NCBI RefSeq assembly: GCF_035582795.1
Contig: NC_134366.1
Coordinates: 92,313,756 to 92,377,755, forward strand
Direction of reading: 5' to 3'
DNA: 64,000 bases
Source of the DNA: Mycteria americana
Lineage: Eukaryota; Chordata; Aves; Ciconiiformes; Ciconiidae
Part shown: positions 37,401 through 45,671 of the stretch, one piece after another
How the letters are laid out: every line of letters starts with the position of its first letter
Position numbering within the stretch: position 1 is the stretch's first letter
Notes under the pieces: generated by a model
Told to the model about the DNA's origin: nothing
What the model saw: the letters and a program-made list of their open reading frames with translations, nothing else
The model's database searches: none
Made by a program: the position numbers and the translations under genes

Positions 37401-38422
37401 TCTTTACATTGGTTTTATATCTTTATTTAAACATGTAAACATTCTTTTTTTATTCTACAAGTGTTTTAAAAGCTTGTAATACACTCATACACACTTACAT
37501 ATTTGTAATTTATATATATTGTGAAGAAAAATGTTTAAAGACCTGCTATGACATTATAAATTTTAGGACTTTATGTGGCTGGTGTATTTAGAACTGATGG
37601 TCCTGAAGATTTGCATGGCTTGTTTCATACACAGCTAGATACCATTTTAAAAAGATATTATCCTCAAATAACTTTCTGAGTTAGGTTGATACCAGGTGAC
37701 TTGTGGTAGTAGGTTTACAACCTTGAAACCATTTTATTTTACATGTAACACAAAGCTCCTCTGCATTAAGACTACAGAAGACTACTAGACTATGGATTAG
37801 TAAATGTATTTAAAGGAAAACTTACTAATTGCATTTTTACATTTGGCTGCTTTTTTTGGCAAGCCTTTCGTGTTTGCTAACACTGTTTCCTTCTGTTTAT
37901 CCTGTAATAGATTTTGACCGACCTAGTGATCATGAAGAAGCTTTCGCTAGAGATCTTTCAGAATTTCCTTCTTTAGAAAATGGTGCTGGAACAAATGATG
38001 ACGATGACTCAAGCATCGGTATGCCCATCCAGCAAAAACAAAAAAAAGAACAAACATATTTCAAGGTGGATCATGCTTCCAGACAGAGTAAAGAGAGACC
38101 ATCCACTGCAGGGCTCTCCTTGCCTTTGACCAGTGACCAAACCTTTAATTTAATGAGTGGAATTGCTGGGGATGTCATCGCAGCTGCGGTGTCTGCTGCC
38201 ATCAAAGACCAGTTGCAGTCCGCACAGCAAGCTCCCTCACATGCAGTGCCCAGTTTGAGCGAGGAGACAGACACAGAGGAAGCTGATGATTTTGAACTGC
38301 TTGACCAGTCTGAGCTTGAGCAGATTGAGAAAGAATTGGGACTTTCGCAAGGCCAAGAAGCAGAATCCCAAGAAAAGAAAAAATCTTCAGGCTTCCTTTC
38401 AAATCTGCTTGGAAGTCATTAA
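16383..38422 (+). CDS. RETREG1: RETREG1 (FAM134B) short isoform, spliced from seven coding exons
   Basis: RETREG1 is an ER-membrane receptor for ER-phagy. It bends ER sheets through a reticulon-homology domain and binds LC3/GABARAP through a LIR motif. The coding exons are 16383-16417, 29014-29140, 30926-31010, 31577-31714, 33564-33628, 34779-34905 and 37911-38422. All junctions are GT-AG and the phases agree, giving 362 residues (the human short form is about 356). Features: short acidic start (1-12); second hydrophobic hairpin of the reticulon-homology domain (about 55-95); amphipathic basic segment with [11 protein letters not shown] (near 118-128); serine/acidic region with [16 protein letters not shown] (about 163-178); LIR DDFELL (318-323); and C-terminus [10 protein letters not shown]. 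The isoform lacks the N-terminal cytosolic part and first hairpin, whose exons are not in view. Identity is based on remembered similarity to mammalian RETREG1 and on synteny with ZNF622. Confidence 0.93.
23477..23621. repeat. Perfect 19-bp inverted repeat with 107-bp spacer
   Basis: TCTCTCTGAACACCTTCAA at 23477-23495 is the exact reverse complement of TTGAAGGTGTTCAGAGAGA at 23603-23621. The arms do not extend beyond 19 bp and no target-site duplication is evident at the flanks (TTTT left, GTTGG right). It may be a relic of a small inverted-repeat transposon or a long-looped hairpin. Confidence 0.8.
23990..24160. other. CpG- and GC-rich islet inside an AT-rich intron
   Basis: The composition jumps here: a CCCCCC run, several CpG dinucleotides (CTCGCC, TTCGCC, CCGGTTCC, CCGCTCGAG, GACGGATG, ACCGGGGC) and GGCGTG, all within about 150 bp. 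The flanks are ordinary AT-rich intron. A 78-codon frame (23968-24204) covers it but resembles no protein I know. It could be a small regulatory element or an old insertion; function unknown. Confidence 0.45.
24740..24755. repeat. Poly-C tract (16)
   Basis: A run of 16 C follows CTCTCCCCT. Same length as the tract at 8213-8228. Simple homopolymer in intron. Confidence 0.9.
29014..29140 (+). CDS. RETREG1: RETREG1 coding exon, first exon shared by long and short isoforms
   Basis: The acceptor is TTTTACCCAG and the donor GTAAGC. The first base C completes the split Ser codon. The exon then encodes residues 13-54 of the short form, from [17 protein letters not shown] to FKEQNPGK. It corresponds to the cytosolic loop between the two hairpins of the reticulon-homology domain. 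It is 127 bp long and ends in phase 0. Confidence 0.93.
29141..30925 (+). other. RETREG1: RETREG1 intron
   Basis: A 1.8-kb intron between GTAAGC and TTTTTGCCAG. It includes a 102-codon frame at 30344-30652 without recognisable similarity. Nothing else supported. Confidence 0.85.
30926..31010 (+). CDS. RETREG1: RETREG1 coding exon, second membrane hairpin
   Basis: Encodes residues 55-82 of the short form, [18 protein letters not shown] followed by [10 protein letters not shown], plus the first base of a Leu codon. It is strongly hydrophobic with a central Gly-Ser-Tyr-Ile-Pro-Gly turn, as expected for the second hairpin of the reticulon-homology domain. Length 85 bp; donor GTAAGT is full consensus. 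Confidence 0.94.
31011..31576 (+). other. RETREG1: RETREG1 intron with AT/CA microsatellite
   Basis: A 566-bp intron. About 90 bp after the donor is a mixed (TA)n-(CA)n-(TA)n tract at about 31,099-31,151, which is likely to be length-variable. The acceptor is TTTTTATCACAG. Confidence 0.9.
31099..31151. repeat. (TA)n/(CA)n microsatellite
   Basis: TATATATATATATA passes into CACACACACA, then into a mixed CATATATATACACATACATATATG tail. Compound dinucleotide microsatellite within a short intron. Confidence 0.9.
31577..31714 (+). CDS. RETREG1: RETREG1 coding exon, end of reticulon-homology domain
   Basis: Completes Leu83 and encodes residues 84-128, [16 protein letters not shown] followed by a basic amphipathic stretch ending in [11 protein letters not shown]. 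It covers the end of the second hairpin and the following amphipathic helix. Length 138 bp, donor GTGAGT. The exon has single substitutions relative to mammals (for example a GIVEYINQ segment) but no indels. Confidence 0.94.
31715..33563 (+). other. RETREG1: RETREG1 intron
   Basis: A 1.85-kb intron between GTGAGT and TTTCTTTCAG. It contains a purine-rich (AGAGG)n-like patch near 32,966-32,985 (GAGAGGAGAGGAGAGGAGGAG). No other feature supported. Confidence 0.88.
33564..33628 (+). CDS. RETREG1: RETREG1 coding exon
   Basis: Completes Glu129 and encodes residues 130-150, [21 protein letters not shown]. The DDSELD and SALCPK parts match the conserved cytosolic segment after the reticulon-homology domain, while the first residues are divergent. 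Length 65 bp, donor GTGACT. Confidence 0.92.
33629..34778 (+). other. RETREG1: RETREG1 intron
   Basis: A 1.15-kb intron, AT-rich, ending in TTTTTATGTTTAG. Nothing else seen. Confidence 0.9.
34779..34905 (+). CDS. RETREG1: RETREG1 coding exon, conserved [16 protein letters not shown] segment
   Basis: Encodes residues 151-192: [16 protein letters not shown], then [18 protein letters not shown], ending SPQTDTSD, plus the first base of Asp193. This is among the most conserved parts of the cytosolic tail. The exon boundary is set by TTTAG before GTTAGTCC and by the donor GTATGT. Length 127 bp. Confidence 0.93.
34906..37910 (+). other. RETREG1: RETREG1 last intron carrying an antisense CR1
   Basis: A 3-kb intron between GTATGT and CCTGTAATAG. 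About 1.2 kb of it (35,676-36,870) is a CR1 element in reverse orientation. The remainder is AT-rich with no coding potential recognised. Confidence 0.88.
35676..36870 (-). mobile_element. 5'-truncated CR1 LINE, minus orientation, inside RETREG1 intron
   Basis: Read on the minus strand, an open frame at 36284-36736 shows reverse-transcriptase-type CR1 motifs: NWRPVISGV, an LFNI-like segment, then [20 protein letters not shown]. Around 36,310-36,340 another frame reads like the [13 protein letters not shown] motif. The 3' UTR and tail lie near 35,680, where ATCACAGAATTG resembles the reverse of the CR1 ATTCTATGATTCT end. The frame is interrupted by shifts and the 5' part is missing, so it is not active. 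Confidence 0.85.
37911..38422 (+). CDS. RETREG1: RETREG1 last coding exon with LIR motif
   Basis: Completes Asp193 and encodes residues 194-362 to the TAA at 38420-38422. It contains [17 protein letters not shown], a [20 protein letters not shown] segment, and the LC3-interacting region [11 protein letters not shown] (core codons 38285-38302, residues 318-323). It ends [14 protein letters not shown], nearly identical to mammals. An apparent ATG frame reaches back to 37829 into the intron, but the conserved peptide begins only after CCTGTAATAG. Confidence 0.95.
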
Positions 38423-41400
38423 CCTGGAAATTGCAGCTGGTAACATAGAAGAAATTAAACATAAAACACACAAAAAAAATTAAATGCAAAAAAAAAAGGA
38501 AAATTCTGAGCTGTAAGCTTTAACTATCCCTTTAGATGTGTTGTAATAATTTCCCTTACGCAGAGTGAATTAACTGGATAATATCAGCTGATACTGGTAG
38601 TTTAATGTTTCTGGTAGTTATACCTCAATGTAATAGCATGGAAATGAATTATCTATCCACTGTTTGGTTGCAGATGAGTGTTGGAGGTCAGTTGTTCAAA
38701 AGAGTTGGGGGAGAGGGTTGTTTTATCTTTTTGCCAACCATGTATTTTGGGGTCCTGAGCCAAATTTTTAACATCGGCAGTTTGTTTACTCTTGGTTGCC
38801 GACCTTGTAATACACACACTTAATGATTCATGCAGCGAGGGTAAGTTATCAGAGGACTGCAATGAGATTAACTAAATCTCACCTCCTTCAATCATACCGA
38901 AAAGTATGAATCCCTGCAGTCAGCATTATGTCTAGTGCACCTACTATATATGAAACACATTAACCAGCACAACTCTAGTTTAAATATGTGTGCAACACTA
39001 TCAAAGAACTTGATTTCATACTTCAGACCTTTGAATTATTTTGGATATGGTGATGCATTTCCAAGTTTTTTGCTGTTTTAGGCTTGTAGAGTTGTAAAGT
39101 GGCATGCTATTTGACTGACCGCCTGCTGTGTTCCTTGATAGAGTCTGGTCCTTGGCAGTATTGCCCATGTAAAGTCAGCCAACACATTTTTATATTTAAG
39201 AGTTAATATCATGTAAACCGAACAACCTTTTTGGGAGCAGGTGAGAGTAGTTATTGTTTGGAATAGAGGTTAGAGTTAAAAAAGAAAAAAATAAAAGGGT
39301 TTTTTTAGGTGCCACTTCCTTAATTCAAGATTCTGTGGGGTTTGGTTTTTTTTTTCCCAGGACAGCTGCCATCACTTGCAACAAAAGTTGTGTTGCAAGC
39401 TGAATCTTTTAAGATACTTAAAAGTATTTGGTGAGGTCATTTGCTATAGAAGACACTCAGAATCTTCTTGGCATGTAATTTAAAACAAACAAAAAAGAAC
39501 TTGTTTAAATTATTTGCCAGTTTAAACTCCACACATGCTCAGTGAGTGGCATGGGATCTTAAGCAGGTAACTTATTTAACTTTTTCTAGGGCTTTTCTGT
39601 TCACCTGTGACAAAATCGAATTGTAATACCAAGCAATAGTAATCAAAGAAATAGGAAGAAGTAAAGCTAGTTTTTTTAATGTGATGTAAACCGTTAGCAA
39701 AGTTGAGGGACCATGTCAGCTGCTACTACTACTCAAGTGATTTTCCATTTGCTGGCATTTGAAGAGGTGAATACTGTCATCTAGGACCCTCAAAAAGTAC
39801 AGCAACAGATTATGAAAATAATCTTCCACTAACATATATGTGTAGGTAAACCTGTGTTTAAAGGTAACTCCATTTTAATTTGTTTTTCTTTCTGAGGTGG
39901 AAAAATAGGCAGATGGCCAAAAAGAGTGTAGCGAAAGGAAAGATGCTGAGAATTTTTGACACTAGCTTTATCGTTGCTTGTGCTTTTGTGTCAGTAATGC
40001 ATATTGACTGTGTTTGCTGTCCTTTACCAGTAAAAAAGTGAGCCTGTGCCTTCATTATCAAATCCATTACAAAGTAATGCTGGATATAGATCCCACATGA
40101 TGCAGCTTTTGAAATTATAACATCTTAACATTAAAAGCGAGTTTCTGGAAATGATTAAAAACCCATAGCCACATCACTTCCACAGCATTGGTTGTTAAGT
40201 TTCCTTTTTAGCTTCCCCCAGCCTGTCCTTCCCATTAGAAAAAATAAAAGAAGCTTTTGCTGGGAAATCAGTCAGTTTAAAGGCCATTTAAATTTCTCAG
40301 ATGAGTTAAAAGCCTCGTTTCCTTACTGCATGTTTAGGACAATCTATACAGTTAGAAGAGTACAACTTCCAAGTTGCTGTTGAAACTTTGAGGACATCCA
40401 GACAACTGTGTGCTTCCTTGTACAGAAGTACTAGTGCCAGGAGGGGAAACGGGCTACGGGATGGGGAGAGGCGGGAGGGAGCCATCCTTCACAGGCTTTT
40501 CTGGAGCAGACTGATGGGACGGACTAGCTGGCTGTCAATGGTGGCATTATAACAGCGTGCACTTTATTGTTGTTTTATGAAGAATGCTTGTGGTCGTAAA
40601 AGTATGTAATGCAGGGGCACTCTTCTAGAATCATAGATTAGATCAAGAAGGAAAAGCAGTTGGAGGAGTTTCTCGGACCTTTTGTAAATGATCCATTTTC
40701 TGGTTTCAAGATAGAAAAATAGACTGATTTTTCTCCAGTACAAGTCTCAATTTATTTTATTTTTTTCCAGAAAGAAAAACAAAGCAAAACTTGAACAAGC
40801 AAATCATTAAAGTTTAGGGACATAATTGCTTATTTGAGTGTCTTTAGAATTTTATTTTTCTGTTCTCGTGGTAGTCGATTACATTCAAGCCCCTAAATGC
40901 TGTGCAACAGGAAGGAGGTAATTCTGTAACATTTAATATTGCTCCTCAGGTAGTGGAAAGATGCTTAGTTTTCTGCAGGAAATTACCTCTTGCCTCCCAG
41001 ACAACCGCATGTTAAGAAACACTTTGCTTGGACACAATACATTCCACTGCCAGCGGTTTGACAGCGGAACACAAAGAAAACGTTTCTCTCCTTTGTGAGA
41101 TCCCTTCCACACTGCCTTCAGTTGGAAATCCCTCGAGAAACCTTCATTTTTCTGTATTCTAGCAGCAGCCACAAAATAGCAGTTACTTAAAAATTCCCAT
41201 CACAATGGTCCACAGCGGCTTTCCTACCGAGCACTGACTGTCACCTTACCATCTTCCGAAACTGAATACAGGGGCAGGAAGAAAGGCAAGCAAGTACGAG
41301 GTAGCATGGAGCTTTGAAACGTGCATTTGTTCCATGGAAAGCCTGCTTGCGTGCAATTTCCAGTCAAAAGGCAGTACAGTCAGCATAGAGGGCATAGATA

Positions 41401-42165
41401 GCGTGTGGACGTGTGAGCAAGTGCCCATGGGGTAACACAGGGTATGATCTTGCTGTGGGATCAGTTCTGCCTGCATTATCTGGTGTGCTCTTACCGGGTA
41501 GTAAATTGAGGATGCCGTCTATTTTTGCAGTAGCGTGGTTAAAGCACTCACCCTCCCTCACCTTGCAGTGGCTTCTTCACGCATCCCTGCTGGAAGAAAA
41601 CGACGTGCGTTAGGACAGGATCTGTGGGATGCAGTTCAGCTCTTTGTACTCGGGAAATTTCCCCTTGCGTTAGTCCTTTGAGTGACAGATGGAGCGACTG
41701 CCATTTGATCAGTGGCCTTAGGTGTGTCAAAGCCAGCGTAAGAGCACCTGTTTTCAGCACACAGGGCTTTTCCCCGAGTATGTACTACACTTCTACTTAC
41801 CATTCTTCAGTTGGTTTGTGCAAAAAAACCGATTCTTTGCAGAGGAGGGGAAATAATTGTAAACCGAAGTAACAGGATCTGAAGAAATACTCGTTTTACT
41901 TGTTTTTTGTTCGTTTTGCACTTTTTCCAGACTGTTTAAGCCTTCTGAACAAATTCCCTGTAGTCTCCATGTCTGTTCTCAGCACACGAGCAGCGTAACA
42001 GTCTGTGAACACCACCTATCCGGGTAACCAGAAACTGGAAAATTACAAAATGTCTTTATTTAAAATACTTTGCAGCACTTTACCTAGCCTGATTACTATT
42101 TTGTAAACATGGAATTATTATATTGATTGTTTGTAAAACCATTTAATAAATGTGTTAGTTTTTAT
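38423..42165 (+). other. RETREG1: RETREG1 3' untranslated region
   Basis: No coding sequence is evident between the RETREG1 stop and the AATAAA at 42145-42150. The best distal end is CATTTAATAAATGTGTTAG followed by a T/GT-rich segment (TTTTTATCTTTC, CTGTGTGGTTGTT), so the UTR would be about 3.7 kb. Candidate proximal signals are ATTAAA at 38454-38459 and AATAAA at 39290-39295, the latter followed by a GT-rich stretch. Several 60-80-codon frames here are chance. Confidence 0.7.
42145..42150 (+). terminator. RETREG1: Distal poly(A) signal of RETREG1
   Basis: AATAAA followed within 50 bp by a T-rich and GT-rich downstream element. It is the last good signal before the CpG island of the next gene. 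Confidence 0.7.
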
Positions 42166-42532
42166 CTTTCATCATCTCTGTGTGGTTGTTCCCAAAATAG
42201 CGAAAAAACCCCCACAACACCAAAACCAACCCCCTTCAGTGGAGTTTCTGCCGCTCCCTCGTTTATTCCCGTTCTTAGCCCCACGCGGCCTCGCACCCAG
42301 TCAGGTTGATCTTGGCTCTCGGCCACAGACCTGACAACGCTAAGCTACTCCCCAGGCGCAGAGCCGGCACCGCCCGGGCCGAAGGAGGGCGGTTTCCCGC
42401 TGGACAGAGCCCCCCGCCAGCACCGCGCTCCCGCTCCCGCCTGGCGGCTACGGCCCAGCCCGCGGCGGGGGCTCTCCCAGCGCGCAGGCGCGGGGGGGGG
42501 AGGCCCCGCCTCCCTCAGGCCGCCTCGCGGGC

Positions 42533-42552
42533 GGGGCGGGGCGGGGCGGGGC
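42533..42552 (+). repeat. (GGGGC)4 G-quadruplex-forming run
   Basis: Four exact GGGGC units in a row on the plus strand give four G-tracts of four with one-base loops, ideal for an intramolecular G-quadruplex. Further GGGG runs follow at about 42,596-42,607. It lies upstream of the probable ZNF622 start site. Confidence 0.85.
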
Positions 42553-42639
42553 GCGCTGAGGGGCCTCCGCGGCGGCAGGGGGCGGCAGCAGCGGCGGGGC
42601 GGGGCGGGCCCTCATTGCCGGAAGGGGCGGTCCCGCCCT

Positions 42640-42738
42640 TCCTGCCTGGTGCTGCGCGGCGTCTTCCTGCTCGCGCTTCCCGCTCTGCGGGCACCGGCGC
42701 GGAGGGACCCTCACCCTCACCTCACCCACGGGTGGCAG
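42640..42738 (+). other. ZNF622: Inferred untranslated first exon of ZNF622
   Basis: GGTGGCAG followed by GTGCGT at 42739 is a good donor inside the CpG island, and the first coding exon begins with a strong acceptor (TTTCTAG at 45056-45062) only two bases before the ATG. An untranslated first exon spliced over a 2.3-kb intron is the simplest reading. The 5' end shown is a guess. Mammalian ZNF622, as I remember it, has the ATG in exon 1, so this needs transcript evidence. Confidence 0.5.
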
Positions 42739-42800
42739 GTGCGTGTCCCGCGGGGCCGGGCAGCGGGGAGGGGAGGCTCCCGCGCGGCGCGGAGGGCGGT

Positions 42801-42890
42801 GGTTGGGTTGGGTTGGGTTGGGTTGGGCTGGGCTGGGCTGGGGCGGCGCGGCGCGGCGCGGCCCGGCCCGGCCCGGCCCGGCCTGGCCTT
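42801..42890 (+). repeat. Phase-locked pentamer array (18 units)
   Basis: Ninety bases divide without a slip into five-base units: GGTTG x5, GGCTG x3, GGGCG, GCGCG x3, GCCCG x4, GCCTG, GCCTT. Neighbouring blocks mostly differ by one or two substitutions while the register stays constant. Confidence 0.9.
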
Positions 42891-42978
42891 GCTCCGCTGG
42901 TGAGGCCTTGCTCCGCCGGCGCGGCCTTGCTCCGCCGGCGCGGCCTTGCTCCGTGGCGCGGCCTTGCTCCGCTGGCCC
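42885..42978 (+). repeat. 19-bp tandem repeat, five units
   Basis: Units begin GGCCTTGCTCCG at 42885, 42904, 42923, 42942 (18 bp) and 42960. Units two and three are identical (ending CCGGCGC). It directly follows and slightly overlaps the pentamer array. Confidence 0.9.
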
Positions 42979-45064
42979 CGAGCCGCGGCGGGTGGCTTGG
43001 CCTGGGGGTGTCGGTTGCTCTCCCTTAGGGCGGAGCCGCCTTGTGAGTCCTGTCAGAGTCATGTCTGGCGGCGGCCTGGAGGCTGGCGGCTTCCGCCTGC
43101 GCCCCTTCTTGTGTTCTGCTTTATTTTCTCTTATTTCCTGGATTTAAGTTGTGCTGTCACTGCTGGTGTCCGTGTAATAACCACCTGCCTGTCATTCAGG
43201 CCTTTCTGTGTGGGTCAGTCTTATGGACACCGGCTTAACTTAAATTCAGACAAAAGTAGCTAAAATCAGGCGTAATAAAGCTCCTGTGGGGAGAATGAGA
43301 TTTGTCTCGAAAGACGTGGCTGTGCCTTGGGCTGAAGGCTTGTGAGTGCCTCAAGTTTTGTTTTCCTGAGCCCCACGCAGGGGAAAATTCAGTGCTTTGG
43401 CTTTGTGGATTAAAATGGTGTGGGAAAGCTCACGTGGGTGATAACTGTAAGTTATCACTAAGTGCTGGCATAACTACACGGTGCTTTTTCTGCTTTATGC
43501 AGCTTGAATTGTAGACGTTACTTCTTCACTTAATAGTCAAAGACTTACGGTTCTAGATCCTCTCAGTTACATACCTCTTCTTCTGATCTGTTTTATGTTG
43601 GTTTTTTTTTAATCCCCCAGGGTCATCTAGCATGTAGCTACTGTCTACCTGTAATAGACCAGATTAAACTGTTCTGGCCCAGAGGTTTCTGCAAGGAGTT
43701 TGTGATTAACAGCAACTGTGATTCTTTGCCAGTTGGTTTATGGCAGTAAAATACCTGCTTGGGCTAGGATAGGGATAGGGAGCTCTGCAGGCAGGGGGGA
43801 AATGCTTCAGAGAGCAGTCAGATCCCTCAGTGGGCATAGAATACATTTTCCTCTGAAACAAAAAGCATCTGTTACACTGAGTGGATGTTTACAGTATTTC
43901 AAATAAAATAGCATGTCCTTTATTTTCTGTTAATGTATTTTCTTTCACTGTAGGAGTACAGACAGAGCAAGCAGTAAATTAGGAGTCCAGTTCTTCCAGG
44001 GAACTAGCGTTTCAGAAAGTACCTTCCAGCCCCCTGAGTATTTGTGTTTTTCACTGCTGGTCCTCTCTATTGGTAGCTTCTAGGAGGGGCTGCTATTCCT
44101 CTATCTGCTTTCAGACCCCTTCCTCTTGACATATTGTTTCTTTTTTCCCAGATTAAACCATAGCTTTTATAAGTGGTTTAAAAGATGGGGGTGGCTTTAG
44201 TGACCTCCAGTTAGAACATGCTTTTTTTTCTTTGCTTTTGGGGTAGTCAAGAGATTCCATCAACTTTGTTTAAAAAAGTTAAGTTTCACTGAGCACTGAA
44301 AAGGAAGAACATGTGTGTCCTTTGGAAACGACAGCATTAGTTACAGGTCGCACATTTGTCCTGTGGCAGCCCCAGTAATGCAGCTCAGCCGGGTGGTGGG
44401 AAGTGGAGGAAGACCAGAGGTAGCAGCAGTTTCAAGTGCTAGATCGAGGCACGACTGACTGCATCTCCAGATTAACAGTACTGCGTGGTGAAGCGGTGTC
44501 GATAGTACATGCACTGCTCCAAAATAGCCAAGAGGTTTTTATTTTAAAATGCGGTCACTTTTTTCTGTTTGATAAGGCTGTGGAAAACTGCAAATAGGTG
44601 TGAAAGCAGATTTTTACCTTTTTATCCTTATTTTGGAGCAATTGTTAGTCTCCTCAAAAACCTATAGTTGGCAGAACATGAGCTTGATAAGAACCTCTAG
44701 TTTCTGATCTTCATTAGCAAGTGCAGAGCTTTTGAAGCACTCCTTACAGGGCTGGGAACCCTCTTGTTCTGTGTCCAAGCCATGACAAGCACAGCGGGTG
44801 CTGGGCTGAGAGCTGGGATGCTCTGGTGCTGCTGTGGTATGAGTAATCTCTGATAACTGTATCAGCGTCTTGTATTTGTTTTGCAGCTTCTAGTACGTAA
44901 CAGGCTGTTTGCTGATGTTGGTGTTTAATTAATTTAATTCTGTACGAGAACTGTATCTCTTACACTGCCTTACATGGGTGCTGTCAGGATGTTGTGTTTG
45001 GGGTTTTTTGTGGCTGTTATTTATCTTTATTACTATGATTTCCCCCCCCCACCACTTTCTAGTA

Positions 45065-45671
45065 ATGGCAACCTACACTTGTATCACTTGCCGTGTGGCT
45101 TTCAAGGATGCTGACATTCAGCGTGCCCATTACAAAACTGACTGGCATAGATACAACCTGAAGCGTAAGGTTGCTGACATGCCTCCTGTCACTGCTGAGA
45201 ATTTCCAAGAGAGAGTCCTAGCCCAGAGAGCAGTAGCAGAGGAGCAGAACAAAATCACTGCCACTTACTGCACAGTTTGCAGCAAGAGATTCTCCACCTT
45301 CAATGCCTATGAGAATCACTTGAAGTCCAAGAAGCACCTGGAGTTGGAGAAGAAAGCTGTTCAAGCTGTCAGCAAGAAGGTGAAAATATTGAATGAAAAG
45401 AACCTGGAAAAGGGACTGGCCCCAGAGAGTGTAAACAAAGATGAAATGAACACAGCTATTCAGCAAGCCATCAGACCTCAGCCGTCTTCATCTCCGAAGA
45501 AGACGCCTTTACCTCCTAGTAATGCAAGCGGCTCTCCAGTTTCTACGGGAAGCACCAGCTTATCACAGAGGAGAGAGCGATCAGAAAAACCTCCACGGCT
45601 ACAGTGGTTTGAACAGCAAGCAAAGAAGCTGGCCCAACAGCAAGTAGATGAAGAAGAGGATATGGACGAAG
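45065..45671 (+). CDS. ZNF622: ZNF622 coding exon 1 (two N-terminal zinc fingers)
   Basis: Encodes residues 1-202 and the first base of Asp203. It carries zinc fingers 1 and 2, then a lysine-rich linker and a conserved SEKPPRLQWFEQQAKKLA segment. It ends in an acidic DEEEDMDE just before the donor GTAAGG. The same frame is open upstream to 44978, but those 29 codons lie in the intron. Confidence 0.95.

Larger units (their letters stand above)
42240..43100 (+). promoter_or_regulatory. ZNF622: CpG island promoter of ZNF622
   Basis: This is an abrupt block of very high GC and dense CpG in an AT-rich window. It contains a run of GGGGC pentamers (42533-42552), a CCGGAAG ETS-type site (42618-42624), and GC boxes GGGGCGG and CCCGCCC just after it (about 42,624-42,638). 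It lies upstream of the ZNF622 coding exons on the same strand. It is the expected housekeeping promoter for a ribosome-biogenesis gene. Long open frames on both strands here (42306-43028 plus, 42448-43062 minus) come from the composition and are not genes. Confidence 0.85.
42739..45062 (+). other. ZNF622: Inferred 5' UTR intron of ZNF622
   Basis: The first part is the tail of the CpG island with pentamer and 19-bp tandem repeats (42801-42978). The rest is ordinary sequence without recognised exons. The 3' end has a pyrimidine tract with a C run (about 45,042-45,051) before ACCACTTTCTAG. Confidence 0.55.

Noticed and set aside
37829..37910. Start of the last RETREG1 exon at the ATG of the open frame
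   Set aside because: The upstream part lies before the CCTGTAATAG acceptor and does not match RETREG1; only sequence from 37911 is conserved.
42306..43062. Long open frames on both strands (240 codons plus, 204 codons minus) in the GC-rich block
   Set aside because: They are low-complexity Ala/Arg/Gly/Pro frames caused by CpG-island composition and tandem repeats; no domain, and both strands are open at once.
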